Assembly: GCA_002343685.1 (NCBI GenBank)
Contig: DDRS01000015.1
Coordinates: forward strand, 90,300 to 154,299
Reading direction: 5' to 3'
Source: Thiobacillus denitrificans
GTDB lineage: Bacteria; Pseudomonadota; Gammaproteobacteria; Burkholderiales; Thiobacillaceae
Length of the DNA: 64,000 nt
Of the stretch, positions 55,825 through 63,678 are shown one piece after another; the first letter of the stretch is position 1; each line of letters opens with the position of its first letter. The notes beneath the pieces are model-generated. The model was not told where the DNA came from, made no database searches, and worked only from the letters and a program-made list of their open reading frames with translations. The translations under genes were made by a program, and so were the position numbers.

Positions 55825-56360
55825 AAATGGTGTGTCTGCGCCACGGCGAATCCGAGTACAACCTGCGCGGCCTGTGCAATGCCGATCCGGCCGTTCCGGT
55901 GTCGCTGACGCCGAAGGGCCGGTTGCAGGCGGCGGCTGCCGCACAACGCTTGCGGGATGTGCCGATCCGGCGCGTGTATGTGTCGCGCCTGAAGCGCGCC
56001 CACGAAACCGCGGCCATCGTCAACGCGTCCCATTGCGCCGACATCTATGTGGATGGGCGGCTCGACGACCGCAACACCGGCTACGAAGGCCAGCCGGTTG
56101 CGCAGTATCTGTCGGCCATGCGCGGTGCAGCCGATCCGTTTTCATGGAAGGCGCCTGCAGGCGAGTCCTATGCGGAGATGGTCAGACGCGTGCACGGCTT
56201 CCTGGAAGAAATCAAACATGAAGACGCGTCCGCGGTGCTGGTGGTGGCGCACCACGAGGTCCTGCAGGCCGTGACGGGGCATTTCCGGAAGCTGAGCCTG
56301 CCCGAGATGTGGAATGTCTGGGTGGATCACTGCGAAGTACTGGAATTCGACCCGGCATGA
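55821..56360 (+). CDS. histidine phosphatase family protein
   Basis: The 179-residue protein has the phosphoglycerate-mutase-like active site CLRHGESEYNLRG at the start, RLKRAHETAA, Glu in GESYAEMVRR and the second catalytic His in VVAHHEVLQAVTG. Such phosphatases remove phosphate from small metabolites, for example CobC. Being locked between fhcC and folP with overlapping ends, it may act on a phosphorylated cofactor precursor of the H4MPT or methanofuran pathway; that is inference. Confidence 0.82.
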   Translation: MKMVCLRHGESEYNLRGLCNADPAVPVSLTPKGRLQAAAAAQRLRDVPIRRVYVSRLKRAHETAAIVNASHCADIYVDGRLDDRNTGYEGQPVAQYLSAMRGAADPFSWKAPAGESYAEMVRRVHGFLEEIKHEDASAVLVVAHHEVLQAVTGHFRKLSLPEMWNVWVDHCEVLEFDPA

Positions 56361-57187
56361 CGGCATTCATTTGCGGCCGTTTCCACTTTACGCTGGCTCG
56401 TCCCCTGGTCATGGGCATTGTCAATGCGACGCCCGATTCGTTTTCAGACGGCGGGCTTTATGCAGCCCGCGAGCGTGCCATCGAGCATGGGTTGCGTCTG
56501 CGCGAAGAGGGGGCCGACATCCTTGATATCGGCGGCGAATCCACCCGGCCCGGCGCGGCCCCGGTGGAAGCCGAGGAGGAATTGAGGCGAGTGCTGCCGG
56601 TGCTTGAGGGCCTGCGCGACTGCGGCGCTGCACTGTCGATCGACACCATGAAGACGCCGGTGATGGCGGCCACCCTGCACGCAGGGGCCGACATGATCAA
56701 CGACGTCAATGCCTTGCGCGCGCCCGGTGCGCTTGAGGTTGTGGCGGCTTCGCAATGCGGCGCCTGCCTGATGCACATGCAGGGCACGCCGCAGACCATG
56801 CAACAGCAGCCGCGATACGGCGACGTCGTCGCGGAGGTGCTGGAATATCTGCACCTGCGTACGGAGGCGGCGACGCGGGCGGGCATCGCCCGGGAACGCC
56901 TGCTGTGGGACCCCGGCTTCGGCTTCGGCAAGACGCCCGCGCACAATATCGCCCTGTTTCAGGCACTGGACCGTTTTACATTGGCGTCGCCGACCCTGGT
57001 GGGCATCTCGCGCAAATCATTGTTCGGCACGCTCACCGGCCGGCCGGCGCCGGAACGGCTGGTCGCCAGTATTACGGCGGCCACGCTGGCTGCACTGAAA
57101 GGTGCGGCGATCGTGCGCGTTCACGATGTCGCGGCCACGGTCGATGCCCTGAAGGTCCTGCATGCATTGGGCATGGAATCCCGGTAA
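56357..57187 (+). CDS. folP: Dihydropteroate synthase (FolP-like)
   Basis: Condenses a pterin pyrophosphate with an aminobenzoate substrate. The 276 residues start MTAFICGRFHFTLARPLVMG, with GIVNATPDSFSDGG, DIGGESTRPGAAPV, SIDTMKTPVM, MINDVNAL, DPGFGFGKT, LVGISRKSLFG and a final VRVHDVA: every motif of a functional DHPS. It overlaps the phosphatase gene and closes the fhc operon, so it may use beta-RFA-P for H4MPT instead of, or beside, pABA for folate. Whether the genome has a second folP is not visible here. Confidence 0.92.
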   Translation: MTAFICGRFHFTLARPLVMGIVNATPDSFSDGGLYAARERAIEHGLRLREEGADILDIGGESTRPGAAPVEAEEELRRVLPVLEGLRDCGAALSIDTMKTPVMAATLHAGADMINDVNALRAPGALEVVAASQCGACLMHMQGTPQTMQQQPRYGDVVAEVLEYLHLRTEAATRAGIARERLLWDPGFGFGKTPAHNIALFQALDRFTLASPTLVGISRKSLFGTLTGRPAPERLVASITAATLAALKGAAIVRVHDVAATVDALKVLHALGMESR

Positions 57188-57215
57188 TCCTTTTCAACCT
57201 CAGGAGTTTTCTCTC

Positions 57216-57662
57216 ATGCGCTCACGTCGCCATCCCCATGCTTTTCTATTGCTGGCTGCCCTCGCTTGCCCCATCTGGTCCTGGGCCGGCGATGTGAAGA
57301 TCGACCATGCCTGGGTGCGTGCCACGGCACCTGGCCAGAAAGTAGCGGGCGCGTTCATGGCGATCACAGCCGACCGGGACATGGAACTCGTTGCGGGAAC
57401 GACCCCCCGCGCAGATCATGTCGAACTGCATTTCATGCGCATGGACGATGGCGTGATGGAAATGCGCGAGCTTGAATCGATCAAGCTGCCGAAAGGCAAA
57501 ACGGTCAGCCTGGAGCCGGGCGGACTGCATGCCATGCTCATCGGTCTCACATCGCAGGTCGCGGCGGGCGAGAAAGTGCCCATGACCTTGACCTTCAGGG
57601 ACAGCCAGGGCAAACAGGAAAACATCGACATCACGCTGGATGCCGTCTCGCCTCGCCATTGA
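57216..57662 (+). CDS. PCu(A)C periplasmic copper chaperone
   Basis: The 148-residue secreted protein (signal peptide MRSRRHPHAFLLLAALACPI ending SWAG) has the PCu(A)C copper motif: HFMRMDDGVMEM followed about 20 residues later by GGLHAML, giving the H-M...M...H-x-M ligands. Such proteins bind Cu(I) and pass it to cupredoxins, cytochrome oxidase or NosZ. AGGAG lies upstream of the ATG. It is 28 bases after folP and ahead of a promoter for the TonB module. Confidence 0.9.
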   Translation: MRSRRHPHAFLLLAALACPIWSWAGDVKIDHAWVRATAPGQKVAGAFMAITADRDMELVAGTTPRADHVELHFMRMDDGVMEMRELESIKLPKGKTVSLEPGGLHAMLIGLTSQVAAGEKVPMTLTFRDSQGKQENIDITLDAVSPRH

Positions 57663-57691
57663 CCGCTGCGACGCTGCGGCAATTTGCCACA

Positions 57692-57720
57692 TTGTCGCGG
57701 CACGTCGCGCACCCTACACT
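57692..57720 (+). promoter_or_regulatory. candidate sigma-70 promoter for the TonB/metal module
   Basis: TTGTCG (57692-57697), a 17-base spacer and TACACT (57715-57720) lie in the 180-base gap between the copper chaperone and the beta-propeller gene. The -35 and -10 each match consensus in four of six positions with ideal spacing. It would give a leader of about 115 bases. Confidence 0.45.
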
Positions 57721-57842
57721 CGTCACGAATAGAAACCAATAAATTTCCTGAATGTTTTCAGGCCGGCACGGATTGCCGGGCGAATGTGCGGTAGCCACTA
57801 CCGCGTATTCGCTCGTATCCGGCCAGGGGGACGAGAGACGTC

Positions 57843-59066
57843 ATGATGGGCATTATGGAAACGGCTCCCGGCCGCTGGAGCCTGGCGCAGGCCGCAGCTG
57901 CGCTATTGCTGTCGGGGTATGCGGGCGCGGCCTTGCCGCATGGACACATGCCGCCGACCAATCCGGGACAGGCCGTCGCGTCCCGACCGGCAAAACCCAC
58001 GCTGGCGATCGGGGCCACCGTCGACGCGCAGGGCCGGATATGGCTCGCCAGGGTCGAAAACCGAACACTCCTGGTTTCGCATTCGGCCGACGAGGGCAAG
58101 CATTTTTCTGCTCCGGTCGCCGTCAACGCCGAGCCGGAAAACATCGGGGCGGAAGGTGAAAACCGGCCCAAGATCGCCGTCACCCGCAATGGCACGCTGC
58201 ACCTGACCTGGACGCTGCTGCTGTCGCAACCCTACACCGGCGAGATTCGTTACGCGCGCTCGACCGATGGCGGCAAGACCTACTCGGCGCCCATCACGAT
58301 CAACGACGACAAGCGCCTGACCAGCCACCGTTTCGATTCGCTGGTTTCGGACGGCGGCGACCGGCTGGCCATCGTCTGGCTGGATGGCCGTGACCGTGAT
58401 GCCGCGAAAGAGCAGGGCGTGGCATACGCTGGTACATCGGTGTATGTGGCACGCTCCGACGATGACGGTGCCAGCTTCCATGCCAACCGCAAGTTGGCCG
58501 AGCATACCTGCGAATGCTGCCGGACAGCGCTGGCCTGGACAGCGGATGGCCCCGTCGCCCTATGGCGCAACCTGTACGGATCCAATACGCGCGACTTCGC
58601 ATTTTCCTACCTCGACACGGGCAAGGTGCAGCGGCTGGCCGATGACGAATGGAACATCGATGCCTGCCCGCACCATGGCGGCGGGATTGCAACCGGCGGC
58701 GACGGCACGCTGCACGCAGTCTGGTATACCCACGGCAAGAACCGCCAGGGGCTGTTTTACCGGCAGGTGAAAGGTGACCGGATGTCGGCGCCCATGGCAT
58801 TCGGCAATGCGCAGGCCCAGGCCGGCCACGCCACCGTGGCGGCTGACGGGCAGACCGTGCTGATCACCTGGCGCGAGTTCGACGGCCAGGCTTACGGCGC
58901 GATGGCATTGCTGTCGAAGGATGGGGGTACCAGCTGGAGCGCGCCGCGCCGTATCGCGACGACTGCCGATGCCGCGGACTATCCGATGCCTCTCATCCAC
59001 GACGGCCGGATGCAGGTCGTGTGGAACACGCTCCGCGAAGGCGTCCGGATCATGGAGGTCGAGTGA
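57843..59066 (+). CDS. secreted sialidase-fold beta-propeller with CECC and CPHH motifs
   Basis: The 407-residue protein has an export segment (LAQAAAALLLSGYAGAALPH) and a six-blade sialidase/BNR-type propeller with Asp-box-like turns (SHSADEGKHFSAPV, RSTDGGKTYSAPI, RSDDDGASFHAN, LSKDGGTSWSAP). It shows HTCECCRTALAW at about residue 220 and DACPHHGGGIATGG at about 277, cysteine/histidine clusters not expected in a glycosidase and suited to bind metal. No Arg triad for sialic acid could be assigned. Neighbours point to copper handling. The function is unknown. Confidence 0.75.
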   Translation: MMGIMETAPGRWSLAQAAAALLLSGYAGAALPHGHMPPTNPGQAVASRPAKPTLAIGATVDAQGRIWLARVENRTLLVSHSADEGKHFSAPVAVNAEPENIGAEGENRPKIAVTRNGTLHLTWTLLLSQPYTGEIRYARSTDGGKTYSAPITINDDKRLTSHRFDSLVSDGGDRLAIVWLDGRDRDAAKEQGVAYAGTSVYVARSDDDGASFHANRKLAEHTCECCRTALAWTADGPVALWRNLYGSNTRDFAFSYLDTGKVQRLADDEWNIDACPHHGGGIATGGDGTLHAVWYTHGKNRQGLFYRQVKGDRMSAPMAFGNAQAQAGHATVAADGQTVLITWREFDGQAYGAMALLSKDGGTSWSAPRRIATTADAADYPMPLIHDGRMQVVWNTLREGVRIMEVE

Positions 59067-59068
59067 TC

Positions 59069-59563
59069 ATGTTGCGCCGTCTGTGTCTTCTTCTCGTGTG
59101 TCTGGCCGCATGGCCCGCATCGGCAGCCGAGCCTGCGCGCTTCGATTCGGGCAGCTTGGCTAAGATCGAAGCGCGGTATGCGGGCAAGCCGTTCATCCTG
59201 AGCCTGTGGTCGGTCAACTGGTGCGGGCACTGCATCGACGAACTGACCATGCTGGGAAAACTGTCGAAAAACGAGAAGAACCTGCCCCTGGTACTGGTCG
59301 CGGTCGACAGCCCGGAGGATCGCGACGCGATCCGGAAAACCCTGCGCAAGCTCGGATTGAGCCACGTCGAGTCCTGGGTTTTCGACGATCCCATTCCGGA
59401 ACGCCTGCGCGCATCCATCGATCCCGCATGGCAGGGCGAACTGCCGCGTTCGTATCTGTACGACAAGACTCACCGGCGCCAGGCAGCAGTGGGCACGCTC
59501 GATGAGGCCAGGCTGAAGTCCTGGCTGGAACAACAGGGCCAGCGATCCGGCACCGCCAAATAG
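59069..59563 (+). CDS. secreted thioredoxin-like protein (CGHC)
   Basis: The 164-residue protein has a signal peptide (MLRRLCLLLVCLAAWPASAA) and a thioredoxin-like domain with the active site WCGHC in WSVNWCGHCIDELTMLGK and ELPRSYLYD as the cis-Pro segment. CGHC is the PDI-type, relatively oxidising motif. It is placed 2 bases after the beta-propeller gene, so it may service that protein's CECC cysteines. GTG 59063 is an alternative start. Confidence 0.82.
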   Translation: MLRRLCLLLVCLAAWPASAAEPARFDSGSLAKIEARYAGKPFILSLWSVNWCGHCIDELTMLGKLSKNEKNLPLVLVAVDSPEDRDAIRKTLRKLGLSHVESWVFDDPIPERLRASIDPAWQGELPRSYLYDKTHRRQAAVGTLDEARLKSWLEQQGQRSGTAK

Positions 59564-59583
59564 AAAACCAACAAGGGAGAATC

Positions 59584-61848
59584 ATGAAACGTAAAACTTT
59601 GGTGCTGGTTCTCGCCAGCATGCTGGGTCATCCTGCTGCCCGGGCTGAAGAGCAGGCCTTGCCGGAAATGATCGTCAGCCTGCCGCGCCCTGCCGTGGTG
59701 ACGAACAATCCCTCGCCCTCGGCCGAAGTGAGCCAGGACCAGATACGCGAAATGAACGTCATCAACGTTGAGGATTCGCTCAAGTACACACCGAGCCTCT
59801 TCATACGCAAGCGCTATGTCGGCGACCGCAACGGCATCATCGCCAGCCGCACGGCGGGCAGTCTGCAGAGTGCGTGGTCGCTGGTCTATGCGGATGGCCT
59901 GCTGCTGTCCAACCTGCTGGGCAATTCCTACAATTTTCCGCCGCGCTGGAATATCGTCGGCAGCGAGGAAATCGAGAACATCGAAGTGCTGTACGGGCCG
60001 TTCTCGGCGCTGCTGCCCGGCAATTCGGCCGGCGCCACCATTCTGATCAATACGCGCAAGCCGCAGCAGTTCGAGGCCCATGCACGGGTCCAGGGATGGT
60101 CCCAAGACTACAAGCATTACGCCACGGACGATACCTACCGGGGCCACCAGGAACAGCTTGCGCTGGGTGCGCGGGTGAACGGCAGCCTGAGCTGGTCGTT
60201 CCTGTTCAACCATCTCGATACGCATTCGCAGCCGATCAACTTCGCCACGGCCGCCGTCCCCGCATCCACCAGCCCCGCAGGCACGCCGGTCTCCGGCGGC
60301 GTGCCCTACACCAACCCGACGAACGTCCCCAGCATGATGTTCGGCGCGACCAGCCTGGACCATTCGGTGCAGGACACGATGAAAATCCGGCTGGCGTACG
60401 ACTTCACGCCCGACACGCGCGCGGCGCTCACTTATGCCTACTGGCAGAACGACAGCTTCAGCGATACCCGGACCTACCTGCGCAATGCAGCGGGCCAGCC
60501 CATATGGAGCGGCAACGTCAATATCGACAACAAGAGCTACACCGTCAGCACGAGTGCGCTCGCCCCGTCGGACAGCAATACGCAGAACCAGTTGCTGGGC
60601 CTGAGCCTGGACAGTCGCCTGTCGCCAGACTGGTCGATCGAACTGAGCGCCTCGGATTATTCCACCCCCCGCGACATCACACGGACGCCGACCACTGCGG
60701 TTGCAGGCGGCCTCGGCCAGCCGGGTTCGGCAGGCGGGGCAGGCACGATCACGTTCGGCGACGAGAGCGGCTGGAAGACCCTGGACGCCCGTGCAATCTG
60801 GAAACCCGGCCAGGACAGGAAAAACCACACCGTCACCTTCGGCTACCATTACGACCATTACACCTACAGCAGCGCCAAATACGCCGCGTCCAGCTGGACC
60901 GACGACAGCAGCATCGGCGCCTCCCCCGTCAGCGCCACCATGGGCGACACCCGCACCGATGCCGTTTTTGCGCAGGATGCGTGGAAGCTCGATCCGCGCC
61001 TGACGCTGACGCTCGGCTGGCGAACCGAGCGCTGGCAGGCCTTCAACGGCTTCATCAGCGGCTATGCGCCGATTGCCAGCCGCGACGACACCTACCACTC
61101 GCCCAAGGCGTCGCTTGCCTGGCGGGCGGCTGGAGACTGGCTGATCCGGGGTTCGGTTGCCCGCGCCTACCGCATGCCGACCGTCACGGAACTGTTCCAG
61201 ACCGAGAAAAAAAGCGGAACCACCTATATCAGCGATCCCAATCTGAACCCGGAAAAAATCCTGGCGACCGACCTCACCGCGGAGCATGCACTCAGGAATG
61301 GCAACCTGCGGCTGTCGCTGTTCGACCAGCACACCGACAATTTCCTCACCAGCCAGCTGAACCTGACCACCCTCGTCAACCGCGTCCAGAACATCGGCCG
61401 CACCCGCATCACAGGTGCCGAGGCGGCGTATGAAGCGGTGGACTTCATGATGCCTGGACTGGATATCAATGGCAGCCTGACCTACACCGACTCGGAGACC
61501 CTGTCCGATCCGGGCAATCCCGCCCTCGTTGGCAAGAAGGTGCCGCGCATCCCCGACTGGCGCGCCTCGATCTTCGCTTCCTATCGCTTCGACGAACACT
61601 GGATCGGTTCCCTCGGCCTGCTTTACAGCGGACTTCAGTTCGGCAACCTGGACAACTCGGACACCAATCACAACGACACCGGCAGCCTGAGCCAATACAC
61701 CACCGTCGACGTGAAGCTTGGCTACCGTTTCTCGAAACTGATTCGTGCCTCGTTCGGGATCGACAACCTGACCAATGAAAACTATTTCATCGGACCCCAT
61801 CCCTTCCCGCAGCGCACCTACCAGGCCGAGTTGCGCATGGATTACTGA
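59584..61848 (+). CDS. TonB-dependent outer-membrane receptor
   Basis: The 754-residue receptor has a signal peptide (MKRKTLVLVLASMLGHPAAR), a plug domain (VINVEDSLKYTPSLFIRKRY, IENIEVLYGPFSALLPGNSA, GATILINTRKP) and a 22-strand barrel ending RTYQAELRMDY with a C-terminal aromatic. Its substrate is not clear: the fold is that of siderophore receptors, but the operon with a propeller, thioredoxin and copper chaperone suggests metal or metal-chelate uptake. GGGAG lies upstream of the ATG. Confidence 0.9.
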   Translation: MKRKTLVLVLASMLGHPAARAEEQALPEMIVSLPRPAVVTNNPSPSAEVSQDQIREMNVINVEDSLKYTPSLFIRKRYVGDRNGIIASRTAGSLQSAWSLVYADGLLLSNLLGNSYNFPPRWNIVGSEEIENIEVLYGPFSALLPGNSAGATILINTRKPQQFEAHARVQGWSQDYKHYATDDTYRGHQEQLALGARVNGSLSWSFLFNHLDTHSQPINFATAAVPASTSPAGTPVSGGVPYTNPTNVPSMMFGATSLDHSVQDTMKIRLAYDFTPDTRAALTYAYWQNDSFSDTRTYLRNAAGQPIWSGNVNIDNKSYTVSTSALAPSDSNTQNQLLGLSLDSRLSPDWSIELSASDYSTPRDITRTPTTAVAGGLGQPGSAGGAGTITFGDESGWKTLDARAIWKPGQDRKNHTVTFGYHYDHYTYSSAKYAASSWTDDSSIGASPVSATMGDTRTDAVFAQDAWKLDPRLTLTLGWRTERWQAFNGFISGYAPIASRDDTYHSPKASLAWRAAGDWLIRGSVARAYRMPTVTELFQTEKKSGTTYISDPNLNPEKILATDLTAEHALRNGNLRLSLFDQHTDNFLTSQLNLTTLVNRVQNIGRTRITGAEAAYEAVDFMMPGLDINGSLTYTDSETLSDPGNPALVGKKVPRIPDWRASIFASYRFDEHWIGSLGLLYSGLQFGNLDNSDTNHNDTGSLSQYTTVDVKLGYRFSKLIRASFGIDNLTNENYFIGPHPFPQRTYQAELRMDY

Positions 61849-61850
61849 GC

Positions 61851-62525
61851 ATGCATGGCCCACGGCAAAAAGAACTGAAAGCGCGCCTGGCAGGTCTGTC
61901 CGTCGTGCTTGCCCTGCACGGCGCGCTGTTCTATAGCCTGTGGCACTACCGTGTCCTGCCGCCGCCCACCGAGGCGGCAACACTGTTTGTCGACCTGCTG
62001 ACGGATGCGCCCAAGGTCGAGCTGCCGAAGCCGGACCCGCCCAAGCCCAAAGTCAAACCAGTCAAACGCGAACAGCCCGTTCAACCGCCGCCTCCGCAGC
62101 AACTGGCCGCGCAAACGCCGGTCGTGTCACCGTCCGATCCGGTCGTGCCGTCGTCGCCCCCACCGCCGCCTCCCAGAATCGAGGCGCCGGCCGAACCGGT
62201 GCCGCCTGCGCCGCCGCCAAAGCCCGTGGGCCCGGCCATGTTGAGCAGTGAACTCGCGCTGACCTGCCCGGACCGTGCGCCGCCGTCCTATCCCGCGATT
62301 TCCCGCCGTCTCGGGGAAGAGGGCAAGGTGGTGCTGCGTGTGGAGCTCGACGAAACGGGACAGGTCGATCGGGCGACGATCAAAATCAGCTCCGGCTACG
62401 CACGCCTTGACGGGGCCGCACTGGCCGCCGTCAAACGCTGGCGCTGCAGACCGGCCAGCCGCGATGGCGCAGCCGTGCGCGCCGTCGCCACTCAGCCGTT
62501 TAATTTTGTACTCGAAGGACGATGA
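61851..62525 (+). CDS. tonB: TonB energy-transducing protein
   Basis: The 224-residue protein has an N-terminal membrane helix (LAGLSVVLALHGALFYSLWH), a long Pro/Lys-rich periplasmic linker (PKPDPPKPKVKPVKRE, PPPPQQ) and a TonB C-terminal domain (PSYPAISRRLGEEGKVVLRV, KRWRCRPASRDG). It starts 2 bases after the receptor stop, so it is dedicated to this receptor. Confidence 0.92.
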   Translation: MHGPRQKELKARLAGLSVVLALHGALFYSLWHYRVLPPPTEAATLFVDLLTDAPKVELPKPDPPKPKVKPVKREQPVQPPPPQQLAAQTPVVSPSDPVVPSSPPPPPPRIEAPAEPVPPAPPPKPVGPAMLSSELALTCPDRAPPSYPAISRRLGEEGKVVLRVELDETGQVDRATIKISSGYARLDGAALAAVKRWRCRPASRDGAAVRAVATQPFNFVLEGR

Positions 62526-62526
62526 C

Positions 62527-63255
62527 ATGGATACGAACATAGGCTTTGCCCATTTCCTGGCCCAGGCCGATGCGCTCGGGAAAACGGTGTTGTTTCTGCT
62601 GCTGGCACTGTCGGTTGCGAGCTGGTACCTGATCGTGACCAAGACGATCGCCAACTACCTGGCGAAGCGACGCGTCGAAAGCTTTCTCGAACAATTCTGG
62701 GCAGCCGATTCGCTGCAGGAAATCCGCACCGCCTTGCACAGACAGCCGCGCGATCATGCTTTTGCCGAACTGGCGCATGATGCACTGGAAGCCGCCAGCG
62801 ACAGCGAAAAGCATGGCCTGCACAAGCTGGCGGCCGCAGGCGGCCTGGGTGAATTTCTCACGCGTCTGCTCAGAAACGGCATCGACCAGGAGGCGACGCG
62901 TGTCGAGCATGGCCTGACCATCCTGGCCTCGGCGGGATCGGCCGCACCCTATATCGGCTTGTTCGGCACTGTATGGGGGATCTATCACGCACTCGTCAAT
63001 ATCGGCCTGTCGGGGCAGGGCACGCTCGACAAGGTCTCCGGCCCGGTAGGCGAAGCACTCATCATGACGGCGATGGGACTGGCCGTGGCGATCCCCGCCG
63101 TGCTTGCCTTCAATGCGTTCAACCGGCGGAACCGGGTGTGGCTCGCCAGGCTGGATGCGTTCGCGCACGATCTGTACGCCATCATCACCGTGGGCGAAAA
63201 GGCCAACAGTTCCGCCGGCGAACCTCGTCCGCTGCATATCGTGAAGGAGGCCTGA
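62527..63255 (+). CDS. exbB: ExbB proton-channel subunit
   Basis: The 242-residue protein has three membrane helices of the MotA/TolQ/ExbB type, including TVLFLLLALSVASWYLIVTK, ILASAGSAAPYIGLFGTVWG and GEALIMTAMGLAVAIPAVLA. It energises TonB with ExbD. ATG 62527 overlaps the end of the tonB reading frame region by one spacer base; earlier open frame is a tonB shadow. Confidence 0.94.
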   Translation: MDTNIGFAHFLAQADALGKTVLFLLLALSVASWYLIVTKTIANYLAKRRVESFLEQFWAADSLQEIRTALHRQPRDHAFAELAHDALEAASDSEKHGLHKLAAAGGLGEFLTRLLRNGIDQEATRVEHGLTILASAGSAAPYIGLFGTVWGIYHALVNIGLSGQGTLDKVSGPVGEALIMTAMGLAVAIPAVLAFNAFNRRNRVWLARLDAFAHDLYAIITVGEKANSSAGEPRPLHIVKEA

Positions 63256-63258
63256 GCC

Positions 63259-63678
63259 ATGGCAATGGGAAGCTTTGACCCGCGCCGGGGGCCGGGGCCG
63301 ATGGCCGATATCAACGTGGTGCCGCTAGTGGACGTGATGCTGGTACTTCTGGTGATTTTCATCATCACCACCCCATTGCTCACCAACGCGGTCAAGATCG
63401 ACCTGCCCAAGGCAAGCAGCGCACCCAATGTCACCAAGCCGGATCATATTGAACTCGGCATCCGTGAAAACGGCGATCTCTACTGGAACGGCGAACGGGT
63501 TGCGATGGATCAGTTCGCGCCGCGTTTTGCCGAGGCCGCAAAAAAGCAGCCGCAACCTGAACTGCATATCCGCGCCGACCGGCATGCCGAATACGAACCG
63601 GTTGCGAAAGTCATGTCGCTGGCTGCGCAGGCCGGCCTCACCCGTATCGGGTTTGTGACCGAGCCCGATCGGCCTTGA
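63259..63678 (+). CDS. exbD: ExbD proton-channel subunit
   Basis: The 139-residue protein has a short cytoplasmic N-terminus, one membrane helix with the essential Asp in VVPLVDVMLVLLVIFIITTP, and a periplasmic domain ending GLTRIGFVTEPDRP. It is the last gene of the TonB module. Confidence 0.94.
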   Translation: MAMGSFDPRRGPGPMADINVVPLVDVMLVLLVIFIITTPLLTNAVKIDLPKASSAPNVTKPDHIELGIRENGDLYWNGERVAMDQFAPRFAEAAKKQPQPELHIRADRHAEYEPVAKVMSLAAQAGLTRIGFVTEPDRP

